This document shows positions 1 to 10,666 of a stretch of 64,000 nt of DNA, piece after piece. The notes beneath the pieces were generated by a model. It made no database searches and was not told the origin of the DNA. It worked only from the letters and a program-made list of their open reading frames with translations. How positions within the stretch are numbered: the stretch's first letter is position 1; the number at the start of each line of letters is the position of its first letter. Source of the DNA: Alliaria petiolata (taxonomy: Eukaryota > Streptophyta > Magnoliopsida > Brassicales > Brassicaceae); the NCBI GenBank assembly GCA_020283515.1, contig JAHZTW010000001.1, positions 373,965,549 to 374,029,548 on the forward strand. The letters are read 5' to 3'. Both the position numbers and the translations under genes were made by a program.

Positions 1-1062
1 ATTCATACACAAATTTACTTGCTCCTTGCTCATATTCAAGGCTAGCCCTACGAGTTCAGATCAACTTCAGATTAATCACCAACTTGTAATTAAGATATCG
101 ATGAAAATTTGTAAACACAACTTCATACCTTGGTAACCAAACCCAAGCCTTATCCATGTTATAGCAAGAACTCCACAGCTCCAGACCAAATATATGTATA
201 AGTAATTAACCAGACAATCACATTAACCCCAAAAGAACACGCACAAAGCAGAAATCTAAATCCAAAAATGAAAATTTATGTTGTTAATTACCCTGTAAGG
301 ATGGAGTTTCTTTCTGCTATGTTGATTTCGAGCTACAGAAGATAAGAAAGTGATAAATCGATCAAACACGGGCTAACTGAAATTAAAAAGACATTAGAAA
401 CCTAAACCCAAAAAATATTACCTTTAAGTGAAGCAATCAACCCGAAAACCTTCCTGCATGCAAAGAGCTTACAAATCAAAATCAATTCAACATCTATAAA
501 CCCTAAAATAGAATTAAAGGACAGATTTATCACCAGCAATTTGTGGGTTTCACACGAACTTTTACGGCTGAGAGAAAATCGAAGACAGCTTCAATTCGGG
601 ATTAGGACTAACGAATAATCGAGGAGGAGATGAGAGATTCGAAGAATCGAGGAGGAGATGAGAGAATCGAAGAGTCGAGGAGGGGATGATAGAATCGAAG
701 AATCGGGAGAGTGGCGAGCAAGATGAGAGAGTGAAAAGGGAAAACCCTGAAAAAAAAAGAAAATATCGATTAAGTTAAAAGGGGAAAAACTATTTTGGAG
801 CCTAAATTTTAATAATTGTGGAGGGAACCCGAAATTATTTTTCCGCCACACCTCTATGATAGCATTTTCAATAAAAATCTGCAATTAGAGAATAATGATG
901 GAACGAACAACGAAACGCGGGATTATACTTTTTAATATATTATTCTATTATAGCGTTTTAAAAAAAACAAACGCTATAAAAAACACAGTGATTTGTTAAC
1001 CATAGCACAAATCACTAAAACGCTATAATCGTATGCTATTAAAACCCGTATTTCCTGTAGTG
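1..1062. mobile_element. Right end of a CACTA-type DNA transposon, left end outside window
   Basis: The plus strand ends at 1051-1062 with the complement of CACTACAGGAAA, a typical plant CACTA (En/Spm-like) terminus. The last 120 bases carry subterminal repeats of AACGCTATA in both orientations (about 952, 969 and 1018), as expected for transposase-binding subterminal repeats. No matching CACTA start is visible, so the element runs off the left edge. Positions 1-900 show no convincing ORF; on the minus strand they look like 5'-UTR or intron sequence. Internal extent and autonomy are unknown. Confidence 0.5.
621..704. repeat. 28-bp tandem repeat, three copies
   Basis: Three imperfect units start at 621, 649 and 677, each beginning GAGGAGG and containing GAATC. 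The short minus-strand ORF over this stretch is a by-product of the repeat. Confidence 0.75.
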
Positions 1063-1535
1063 ATTGAATGGATATGACGCACAAGATAATCTCTTAATCC
1101 CTTGGATATGACGCACCAAGATGGACTAAGGTTTGATCAATGAATATTACACACCAAGGATCGGAAATGTTATCGAAGAACAAAAGAGAATCACTTTCAA
1201 AATAAATAAAAAGAAGGTTGTGTTTCTCAAATGAGATTACATAAGTTATATAGAAAAGAAAAGAGAAGGCAAAGAGCCAAACTCGTTGGTCAAAGCATTA
1301 ACTAAAAAAAGACTGAATTAAAACTAAATTTGAATAACTCTTGGCCTTCAAATGACTCTTCAACTGCTTTGACTTCCCTTGGTCGAAATCCTTGCTTATT
1401 ATTGGGCCTTATAAAGTTTGTGAATCAATTTGCCTCATTAAAACCTTTCCTGGAAAACCCAATGGGAAAAAACAAGGACAAGGAAAAAGAGTACAAATGA
1501 TCACACCCTTTATAAGCTTTTATAAGACTTCAAAT
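1063..1535 (-). other. LTR-retroelement-like non-coding tract
   Basis: No gene is seen. On the minus strand, 1430-1500 carries a tract (TTGTACTCTTTTTCC, then CCCATTGGG and AATGAGGCAA) of a type common near the 3' ends and LTRs of plant LTR retroelements. It lies just downstream of a pol C-terminus-like ORF on the same strand, so I read it as the LTR side of a degraded retroelement. LTR ends and target duplication could not be found. Confidence 0.35.
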
Positions 1536-1853
1536 TTATAAGCTTTTTATAAGACTTGCTTCAAATGGACTTGATTCAAAAGTCTGTCGTGTATTTCCAT
1601 AAGTCTGCTTTGTAATTCCAGAAGTCTGTTGTGTGATTAAAACCAGAATAGTTTTAACTTCTTCTCCTTTCTGAGTGATCATCTGATTGGTTAATCCTCC
1701 AATTCCTTCTTTAAGTCTCTTAAGCCTTGCACGAGTCATAGGTCCGGATGGCATCACCAAGTCTTTAACGGCTTCTAGTTCAGGTTCAAGCTCAGCTACA
1801 AGCTCATTCTTCTTTGTGCTTTCCATGATCGCATCACCGTGGTAACTTTTCAC
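1536..1853 (-). pseudogene. Possible retroelement polyprotein C-terminal fragment
   Basis: A 105-residue frame contains GPMTRARLKRLKE around residues 37-49. This resembles the GPITRARAKK-type motif near the C-terminus of plant gypsy polyproteins. Flanking residues are acidic (ELEPELEAVKD) and then low in complexity. No protease, RT or integrase motif is present, so this is at best a tail fragment. It could also be a host-domesticated or chance similarity. Confidence 0.35.
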
Positions 1854-2253
1854 ACAGTCTTACCTAGTTATCCAGTGTTACTTACTTTCAAACAGTGTTA
1901 CTTTTGTGGTTTTTAACATATAATTTGTATTACCTTGCCAAAAGCTTACATTTTGTAGTTGTACCAATCATTATTGTCAAGTTATCTACATTATAAGGTT
2001 TTTATGTATTAAAAAGTGGTATATGTCTTTTTACCAATGTGGTTCATATTAAAAGTGAGCATGAAAGTGTAAGGTGTTTATTGACTATATTTTCTAATAA
2101 CACCATAATTGTATTTTTTTAGGCATTCATTTTAAACATTGTACATAAATGTACTATTTTTTTTAAGGATGATTTTAAACATTGTAAATAATTGTAATAT
2201 TTTTGGTGGACGATTTTATTTTTAAACACGAAAAAACTGAATTCATAAATCAG
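1854..2253. other. Non-coding 3' flank of the MULE with CAGTGTTAC-like motifs
   Basis: AT-rich sequence without a gene. CAGTGTTAC occurs at 1873-1881 and 1893-1901, with CAGTCTTAC just upstream near 1855; these are one or two changes from the CAGTATTAC array on the other side of the transposase pseudogene. Two imperfect copies of an ATTTTAAACATTGTA segment lie at about 2130 and 2171. No terminal inverted repeat was found. Confidence 0.4.
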
Positions 2254-2475
2254 CTTAAACATTCATGGCTTTAGTTAAACCAAGTCTTACAAAACAAAAG
2301 TGTCAAAGAGATACAAATTCATAGACAAATCAAGCAGGAGAAGAACACAAATCTACTTAAACATTCATGGCCTTAGTTATACCAAGTCTTACAAAACAAA
2401 AGTGTCAAAGAGATATAAATTCATAGACAAATCAAGCAGGAGAAGAAAAGAAATCTACTTAAACATTTATGGCTC
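2254..2475. repeat. 102-bp tandem repeat, about 2.2 copies
   Basis: Units start at 2254, 2356 and 2458 (partial), each opening CTTAAACATT(C/T)ATGG. The partial third unit overlaps the last codons of the MULE transposase pseudogene, so the array seems to have grown from the 3' end of the gene. Because 102 is divisible by three, a spurious plus-strand ORF with a 34-residue repeat appears here. Confidence 0.85.
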
Positions 2476-4764
2476 AGTGCTTTGAACCGGATCGAACCAG
2501 CTAGGCATGTTTACTCCTGCCACCCTTTTATTGCTTGGTTTTGGACGCCATTCTCCAACCGAAGGATACCTCTTTTACTTATTTCTTCCCTTCTTTTTAC
2601 TGTAGGCCGGAGGTAAGATCTGCAAAATTTTAATTTCATTCGGAATAGTCCAATCAGACTTAGCCGACACTGGATAAATGGTCTTGTGATATGCCAATGC
2701 CCACTGCTCTATCAAATAATAAGGAGAGCACAAATCATGAAATTGTATATTCACGCTTCATGAACTTCGTAACAGCAGCTATTGCATGCTCAAAAGGATA
2801 CTTATCAATATCGAAACACCTGCAAGTGCAACTTTTCCATAACAAGTTCACCACATAGGACTTCCCATCACTTCCATTGACACGATATTCAAGCTCAAAT
2901 GTGTTTAGCTCAATCACAGTTAACGTTTCTGTAATCACGCATCTACTGTGTATTAAGTTATCCACAATAGGCACTAGTTTGTGTGCGCTCGATCCAGTTA
3001 GAGAGTTAATCCTATGTTTGTTAAACCATTCACCAATTTTTTCAATTATCGTATCTATCAAGAGTAATAACGGGTACTTTCTTGCTGTCCTAAAAACGTT
3101 GTTCATGGATTCCCCTATATTGCTAGTGTCTATATTGTACCTTTCTCCTGGAATCAAGCCACAGAAGGATATCTCCTACAGTAATCAGCATACACCCGGT
3201 GAAACTTAGCCATTGTGTAAATCTGACCACAAGCTTTGAATCTAGCTGAAACTACATCTTTGTTAACGTTGGAGACTTTAGTTCTCACGTTTTGGGACAA
3301 ATTCATTAGACAATACCCATGCTAAGCGATCGGGTACACCTCACGTATTGCCTAGATGAGGTTTGGATTTCTATCACTAACAAATACCAATTCAGGAGCG
3401 TCTGGTATGACCGTTTTCAGCATACTGAAAGACCAATTCCAACTTGCATCTTTCTCACCGTCTAGTACGCCAAACGCAATAGGATAATGGTGGTGATTAG
3501 GATCCTGAGCTGTGGCAAAAATTAGGACACCCTTATATATGGTCTTCAGGAAACTTGCATCCACAACTATCACTTTTCTCATGGCTTGAAAGCCTTCAAT
3601 GCTAGCTCCTAAAGCGACAAATAGGTACTTGAGTTTTTTTGCTTCATCCACCACCACACTAGTTTTTGTACAAGGATTCACCTTCTCCAACATATACATA
3701 TAACTGTACAGCTGCTCATAACTTTCTCCGAGATTACCACGTACATCTCTAATAACTTGTTTTTTTCCTCTCAATGCAGTCGAGTATGAAACAGTTACAC
3801 CAAGTCTTCCCTGAACCAGAGTGATGAGACTTTTAGGAGTTGGGGTGGCAAATTATCCTGGATAATCATCATGTTACACAGAAGCAACTAGTCCTCGTGT
3901 GCATTTCCTTTTAGTGATGCTTGTACTCGCATTAGCTCTGGAGCATGTATGCATTTTTCTGAATACTTTAAGAGAGAAACAATCTGAATTGCTTACCTTT
4001 GCAACTCGTAAATGCCATTTACAACCTTCTTGGCGACATCTTGGGACTAATAACTTTGTATCAGATTTGGCTACACCAAATACAAAACAATTCTGAAATG
4101 CAACTTTATCAACCAACTCTTGAACTGCTTGTTTACTTCCAAATTCTTGACCTACTTCTATTTTCAAACCGTCTTCCCAAGCCTCTATAAAATGACTATC
4201 ATGTCTATCACCTGTAGGCTCAACATATTCATCATTCCCGAAATAATTTCCAACTGACTTATCCTCAACGTCCAACGGATCTTGCTCCAACGGATCTTTC
4301 TTTTCTACTGGTTCTCCATTGCCTACGTAAACAGTAATGGCTCCAGTATTAACTACATCATCAATTGAATGCAACTCCTCTTCATAATTCACACCAAAAG
4401 AGTTTCTTTGACCCACTCTAGAAAGTTGCTCGTCTTCTTCAATGACCTCTACATGCAAAACGCTTCTACAATGCTCTTCATCCATGGACGTTAGATAATT
4501 GTACACATCTTCATCATTGAAAATCAATGATGATATATGTGGTTTGCATACCAATTGAATGAAGCTCAATTGCAGTTTCACCGTACCTTCGTCCACCCCA
4601 ATCTTCCTGCATATCCTACTCTTTAACGCCGAGTAACTTATTTCCTCAATGCATGTCTTAAATGGTAAACCGTATATGTGACCTACAAAATTTCATATTT
4701 CATATACTCCAGTCTTTGAATAACTTCCTCCGTAATCAAAATATAAGTTTATGGTCTTGCTCAT
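2467..4764 (-). pseudogene. MuDR/MULE-type transposase pseudogene (VANDAL-like)
   Basis: Once encoded a Mutator-like transposase, a nuclear DDE enzyme that moves its own element. Reading runs from ATG at 4764 to a stop at 2467. Seen in order: an N-terminal region; a zinc-finger-like FRKMHTC stretch (about 3940-4000); the MULE transposase core with VVDASFLK and FVSDRNPNLI carrying two catalytic Asp (3352-3700); and a SWIM-type motif CTCRC...EH (about 2790-2830) in which the last Cys position is Phe. The C-terminal part continues in another frame to 2467. Breaks: TGA 4693-4695, TAA 3874-3876, TAA 3853-3855, TAG 3352-3354, TAG 3322-3324, TGA 3154-3156 with a frame change, another frame change near 2735, and TAA near 2552. 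No introns are needed. The nearby CAGTATTAC repeats and absence of a terminal inverted repeat suggest a VANDAL-type MULE; the MULE assignment is firm, VANDAL is inference. Confidence 0.85.
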
Positions 4765-5600
4765 CGCCTGCAAAAAGAATCAACAAAATCAATTATTAAC
4801 ATCAATCAGTAATACCAAATTCTACCAACTTACTCTTTTTCTAAAATCCAATTGTATCATGAACCGCTTCTATTATACCTACGAGTCACTAACTACAACA
4901 TAAAACATGTTTTCTAACCCAATGTGCATGCCAAATGATTAATTGTTCTAAACCATTTCAAATCTTCATTTTCCAATTTCAGTCAGTATTACTTATTCCA
5001 CCCAGTTATACCTTCGCACTCAGTATTACCAGTTCAACCAAGTTGTACACTCTTACTCAGTATTACCATTTGTTCTATCGCTACAACATCCCCTGATCTG
5101 TTTTTTTTCCTACTTACGAATTGCTACGATTCAACAGCTACAATCCATTCTTTTCATAATCGACGCATACGGCATGGTTAGAAATCAAAATGTACATACC
5201 AAATGGATTCAATTTCAAATCCAATTCTATCATTCAATCTCAATCTTAATTCAATTTGCAAACACAAAAACAAATTGATATCAGACTTATATACACTATT
5301 TCGACACACCAATGCACCTCTATTCACTGAAAATGTCCAATGCAATACCCAGCTTCAACACATACGGAGTCCGCCGAACAGAGCTCGAGATGAGTCTTTC
5401 AATGGCGGCGTCGTCGTCGTTTACAGGGAGAAGAAGAGAGAGAATGTAACAATCGATCTATGTTTTGATTGGTCCAAATTCCTCATTTCTCATTGGTTGA
5501 TTTTAAATGTTTTTATGATTTATTTATTTAATAGGGAGTTGGATGGTAAGGTAATAATAGGATTTTCAGATTTTATTTATAAGGGAGAAGGGTAGAAGAT
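4765..5600 (-). other. Probable MULE 5' non-coding region
   Basis: This lies upstream of the transposase start and probably held its promoter and element end. It contains the 37-bp CAGTATTAC array and, at 5390-5450, a less AT-rich stretch with a GTCGTCGTC run that could be an old 5' UTR. The plus-strand ORF at 5203-5595 has no recognisable domain and biased composition, so I do not call it. The outer end of the element is undefined. Confidence 0.4.
4984..5094. repeat. 37-bp tandem array centred on CAGTATTAC
   Basis: CAGTATTAC occurs at 4984-4992, 5021-5029 and 5058-5066, exactly 37 bp apart, with the rest of each unit diverged. Between them sit related words such as CAGTTATACC. The word fits YAGTATTAY, the motif I recall as recognised by the VANDAL21 VANC protein, which reactivates that transposon by binding motif arrays in its non-coding parts. 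The repeat is seen directly; the functional reading is inference. Confidence 0.7.
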
Positions 5601-7640
5601 TATAGGGAGGATATATAGATTTTTGTTTTTTTTAAGGGTATTGGAGCCCTTCACTCTTTTGAAATTACTTATGCACGAGTTTTAGATCATCAATAACCAT
5701 CTTTAGTTTCGTTTTTTAATTTTAGCATTAGTACAAAACCAATTCAAAGAAAATGTGTATGCATAAACATATTTTGGTTGTTGATTAAAGACCTTTATTT
5801 GTGAATGATACAAATTAGTGGAAAGCACAGATTAAGGTGTATCTTCAGAAAACTGAGAATTACAGAATTTACCCACAACTCAACTTCAGAAATTAGAATC
5901 ATATATTCCAACCACAATAACAAAATGGATCTTAAGATTATAGTAATCAGCTTTATGTGTAGAAATTAGATTCATATATTCTATTGTTTTTGCTTTTATT
6001 TACGCCAAATAGTTTTCCTCTTGTTTGCATAAATCAAGAAGATATATGAGATGTTTTATACAATTATACTTCAGCATTTTTCTCAGTTTCTTGAAAACGA
6101 TGGATAAAAGTCAGCTTAACCATTGTTCATTACACGACAGCACAATATGTATGATGTGCAAGGTTGCTTTTTCTTGGGACAATCCTTTTTCTTCACCTTT
6201 TTTTTTGGGTTGGCCAGATAGATTTGATTGAAAACGAAAGTGTTAGGAACAAATAAACATCCTTAAATTAATAATCATAAATCACTATAAATATCGATAT
6301 ATAGTAACACAAAACAAAGAATATCTGCAAGATACAGAGTAAAATCAGTTAATCGGTCCCTGAGGCAGTTAAAATTAACATATCATCTTACTCAACGGTA
6401 TATCATTCACATAATAAGAACCAATCCTGAATTAAGTTCATCCTATTATTAACTCATTGATATTGAAGGAATCAGATAACAACTCAAAATCAAATAATTA
6501 ATCATCATCTAGCCAAAAGTAGATTTACAGATCGTACTATGTTATGTTTGAATTCCTTCCTTTTCTGCACTTTCTTGAACTCGACCATGGTCTTCTCATG
6601 TTCGGCATCTCTTCTTCATCTCCTTTTTGAACATCTTGTCTTTTTCTTTAGCAACTCTTCCATCTGATCTTTCCCAATTTCAGATTCTCCAACATGGTAA
6701 CAAATGTTTTTGGAGATTACAACATTAAATTAATAATTTATCTACGAATATTTACGGGTGAAAAGCCAAAACCTCTTGGATTGGGATTTGTTGGTTCATC
6801 TCTATCGTTCTTTCCTCTAATGCCAACCATGTCATATAACTTTGACGCCTAAAAAAGCTGAAGGACGTCTATTATGAGGCTCGTCTCCTATGGAAAATGT
6901 GACTGCGAAGATGACAAAACGTGACTGGTTCACCAAGAACAACAATAGTTTGGTATAAACAAAGATCTGTATAACCAAGTAAATGCATTTACGGAGAAAA
7001 GAGAAATAGATTTATGCAATTAGAACGATACAGAGAACTAAAATCTTATAAAAGGAAAAAAAACATTTGAGAATCAACTGGAACACTATTTCTCTAAATT
7101 TATTTATTAAGAATGCATATAAACCTATAGTCATGTGTTTCTATTCAGTAATTGAAGTCCAATGTATTTGAACGAACATTATTAACCAAAAAAACAAATT
7201 GAATGGCTTCAAATAAGAAACAAACCAAATCCAACCTTGAATCTTGATATTAGGCATATATTTTGCGCATATATATTTTAAATCTTGATGTTTGCATCAA
7301 TTCCAAATTGGATGACCAAGGATGAATATATTAACCTATAATCTGTCTCATCCTCCACGTTATATTTATCTTCTTCCTCTCCATACCATTCCTCTTGCCG
7401 ATATTCTACATAGACTGCACAAGCTAGATCGTAAAAAACCCAACTTTCACTTTATCCCTCTGCTTTATGAAATGGTAAAAACTATTATAATGAAGAAGTC
7501 AATAACGTCAGCCAATCAATCGTAAAGAGCAATCCCTATAGAGTACTAAAATAGAAGCACCCCACTACGTGACATCAAGGTCTACGAAGAGTCACCATAA
7601 GACTTTCTTATTCTAACACATAAAATCTCAAGCAGATTAC
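5601..7640. other. AT-rich DNA without a recognised gene
   Basis: No confident gene or RNA. At 6540-6700 the minus strand reads as a Lys/Glu-rich coiled-coil-like fragment broken by stops, and at 7330-7480 a short acidic minus-strand frame exists; either could be a gene relic but I cannot name them. The stretch ends at the outer border of the element 1m LTR; ATTAC (7636-7640) next to that border is the candidate target-site base set. Confidence 0.4.
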
Positions 7641-9074
7641 TGATACGAGGATTTTTCCTTGTTCTTAAACAATTACTCAAATCCCACTCATGTCATTGTA
7701 GTGTTTGAGAATCAATCCATTTGGAAATGGTTAAAACAATAGGAATACATAAAACTTTTTAATCTAAGCAAGCAAAAACGTTTTGAGGTTTAAAAAACAA
7801 CCTAAGTGATCAAACAAACCAAACAAAAGTAACTAACACCTTAATAGAGGAATAGATGCACTAAATTCAAACTAATTAACTACTAATCAAGATTATCAAA
7901 TGACTAAAACGAATCCAAGGATGGGGTTATCAATCTAAGGTGTTCCAAAATTCAATCTTTGATGTCAATCAACAACAATATATGTTAATCCCTAAGCTTA
8001 GAACTCAAAAGCTAGACTAATCCTCTCTCATGGCACTAATCCCTTCATTAATCATCCTAATAAAGATCAAATTCTCATTTGTGAAAAGGAAGCTAACAAG
8101 CATGATGATTCAGTTCTAAAATGCTAATAAACACCCTATACAATCACTCTCATGAGCTAGAAATGTAAATCCTTGTTTAGTTGGTTGGGAAATTTCATCA
8201 AACACCTTGTAGGTGGGAAATTCCCTAAGGCTTAGTTTTACCTTGATCATAGCTAAACAAGCATTTAGAACACTAAACAAGGAGGGAAATGAGAAGATCT
8301 AACCCTAGACATCAAGATAAACCCTTAAAATACCCTAGATCTAACCCATCCTTAGATCCTAATGAAACTACTCACTAATCATGATTAGATCCTCAAATCC
8401 TATGAAAGAAATGGAGATAAACATGATTAGAGAGATAGAGAAACAAATATTAATTAAGACAAGTACTAAACTGCATAAACTCAAATGAAAGTCTTACAAA
8501 AGATTAAAAGATAGATTAGGAAAATTTAGGTCATTGACTATTTATAGTGAACAGTGGACGAACCGGGTCAACCCGGAACAAACCGAGTTTTGACCCAGTT
8601 TTAGGCTGAAATCGGACATCGTATCGAGCTTGCTAGGTCAACATGCAGCTCAATACGTTGCTAAAAGCTTTCTTCAAGGACCGTGTCGAGCTTGCTAGCA
8701 CGACATAAATGCTCGATACGCCAGGCTTTATCCTCGGCTTGGGTTTGTATCGAGCTTGCTAGCTCGATACAAATGCCCGATATGCTTGCGACTTTTCTCC
8801 GGGTGGCCCTTGTATCGGGCTTGCTAGCTCGATACAAACGTCTGATACGCTCCTCTCGTCCTTCCTGCCAGGTCGTATCAACCTTGGTAGCTCGACACCA
8901 AGGTCGATACACTTCTAAAACTCGTCTGCTTCTTGTTTGGCCACCTTCTCTTCTTCCTCCAAGTCATCCAACTCTCCATAGAGGTCCTCCAAGCCTCCAA
9001 AGCACCTAATAAGGACTCAATATGTACAAATATGCAAGAACCAAAGCTAAAACTCACTAAACTCTAATATGGAT
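7641..9074 (-). repeat. Element 1m 3' LTR, distal part
   Basis: Reverse-complement of the family-1 LTR at 25894-27446. It starts TGATACGAGG on the plus strand and shares the promoter, R and U5 order of the sister LTR. The TATA region is near 8535-8550. The remaining LTR piece lies beyond element 4 at 19078-19293; together they give about 1.5 kb, like the sister LTR. Confidence 0.85.
8615..8925. repeat. Family-1 palindromic signature array in LTR U3
   Basis: About five units of roughly 64 bp, each with an imperfect inverted pair such as TATCGAGC...GCTCGATAC around TAG, plus a lone half-site (for example GATACGC). It sits immediately upstream (in element sense) of the ACCCGG-rich stretch and TATA box. 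The same array recurs in the LTRs of element 1p and in both linkers. Confidence 0.8.
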
Positions 9075-10018
9075 TTGATGTGGTGGGGTTTCTTACTTCA
9101 AGTTTTACCCCTAAGATAGCTGCAAGTGCACAGCAATCACAGTAGTATATTAAGGGATCGAATCCAGAGAGATTGTTGTTTTGCGAAAGTCCTAGGGTTT
9201 CTAACTTCTTTAAACCGAAAGGGAAGTTGGGGATGTTGCGTGTCACGGTTTCCAGGGGTAATATCAAGCAGCAAAAGAGAATTAAACAGTTAAAAATCAA
9301 TAGGTAAAAGGCGTTGGGTCCAGGGGTATTCTCCGGGGTTCATGGATCGGATCTAACAAGCAATAGCTTAGGGTCTAAATGATTTATTGGGTTAGGTTCT
9401 TAAGCTGAAACGGTCAACTATGATTACCTCGAGTTCGCGGATCTAGCCACCGACGTTTGCCTTGTCCCACGGAAATGAGTTCTCATCCCACGATGCAAGA
9501 CAACCGCGCATACATATCATTCACCTATTTATAAACACTCGCGGTGCAATCCGTCGATATGCCTAAGCATCCTACGGTGCGGTTCGCTCGTTAACCTCTA
9601 TATCCAGACAATAGACAACACGTTCGTGTACCTAATCGTCCTGGAATCAGTTGCTAATTGATCAGAGAAGCAAACATGCAATACGAGCAAGACATAAACG
9701 AAGATACCTAAAAGAAACTCTATCTCTATCAACCTAGCGACATCGATCCATGATTAAACCCCTTTGAAAACCCCCTTAAAAACCTAACTAGATGACTACT
9801 CGTTCATGAGAACGAGAGACATATTTGAGATAAGAAAGGTGCAAATTGAATTGAATAAGAAACAGAGAGAGAAAACTTCTTCAAAGGAAATCTGAATGAA
9901 GAGATCTTCTTAAAGTATTGAAAAACAAAGAACTAAGAACAAAAGATGAAAAGAGAAGGAAGGAAAGGTGGCGGCTGCAGAAGAAATCTCTCTCGAGGTC
10001 TTAAACTCCGGAGCTGTC

Positions 10019-10021
<3 letters not shown>

Positions 10022-10055
<34 letters not shown>
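10022..10055. repeat. (TC)n microsatellite in element 4 LTR
   Basis: 34 bases of CT dinucleotides; the homologous run in the other LTR (18461-18484) is 24 bases, so the site has changed length since insertion. Confidence 0.9.
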
Positions 10056-10057
<2 letters not shown>

Positions 10058-10214
10058 CGGCGTGAAAAGTGTTATCGAAAAGCTCTCTGTGAAGTCACGC
10101 CCTTTGTGAAACCTTAAGGTCTCCTTAAATAGGCTATCTTGTCTTGAGAATGTGGGCTTCGTGTTTTAACCTCGGGAAATATCGAATAAGTGCAAACGGG
10201 CTCGGGATGGGCCG

Positions 10215-10310
10215 GAATGGTCTGGCTGCGCGAGCGACCAGGCGTGACGTGACCACTGGTCTTCTGAAGTTCATGGTGCGGTCGTCCTTCTTCCGAGGAT
10301 GTGTCAGACG
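10215..10310. repeat. Family-4 GC-rich signature in LTR U3
   Basis: CTGGCTGCGCGAGCGACCAG at about 10222-10241 is a near-palindrome, followed by GACGTGACCACTGG and GCGGTCG words. The same block in the 5' LTR (18649-18712) reads with GGCCGCGC and GGCGCGACC. It lies upstream of the TATA-like ATTTAAGG in element sense. Confidence 0.7.
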
Positions 10311-10647
10311 GACCTTCTTGCTTCCTTCGTAACTTGAGATACAATCGTGGGATTGAACTCAAACCTCCTCAATATGAAAGGCAACTGAAAGGGCTATGTT
10401 GACTCCAAATATGAGCTTGATCTTGTGGTGTGAAGGTCGTCGTCTGATGCTGAACTTATGGCTCCGAGCACTTGTCCTTGAAGTTCCCGTTTTGCTCCAA
10501 AATGTGTCCTCTTTGTCCAATTTCCTTGAAATGACTCTTAAGACTAGGAAACGTGGAAATAACTTTAAAACCGTTGAAAACCGGGTTAAAATACTTGTAG
10601 GGGATCTTGAAATGATAGGTTTTAGGAGTAAAATATGAGTGTTATCA

Positions 10648-10666
10648 ACTCTCCCAGACTTAATCC
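10648..10666 (-). other. Element 4 polypurine tract
   Basis: On the element strand GGATTAAGTCTGGGAGAGT directly abuts the 3' LTR start TGATAACA. This is the plus-strand DNA primer site. Confidence 0.75.

Larger units (their letters stand above)
9075..10647 (-). repeat. Element 4 3' LTR
   Basis: About 1573 bp, ending in TGTTATCA on the plus strand (TGATAACA on the element strand). Compared with the other LTR it retains about 60 bp around 9303-9370 that are missing there, and it has a longer TC run (10022-10055). The family-4 GC-rich signature lies at 10215-10310. Confidence 0.85.

Noticed and set aside
591..884. Minus-strand ORF of 97 residues in the CACTA end
   Set aside because: Low complexity from the 28-bp repeat and T-runs; no domain.
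2300..2485. Plus-strand ORF with a 34-residue repeat
   Set aside because: Produced by the 102-bp tandem repeat, whose length is a multiple of three; antisense to the MULE 3' end.
5203..5595. Plus-strand ORF of 130 residues
   Set aside because: AT-rich, biased composition, no recognisable domain; lies in the probable MULE 5' non-coding region.
7322..7525. Possible small gene or gene relic
   Set aside because: Both strands give short frames without a family I recognise; not enough to call.
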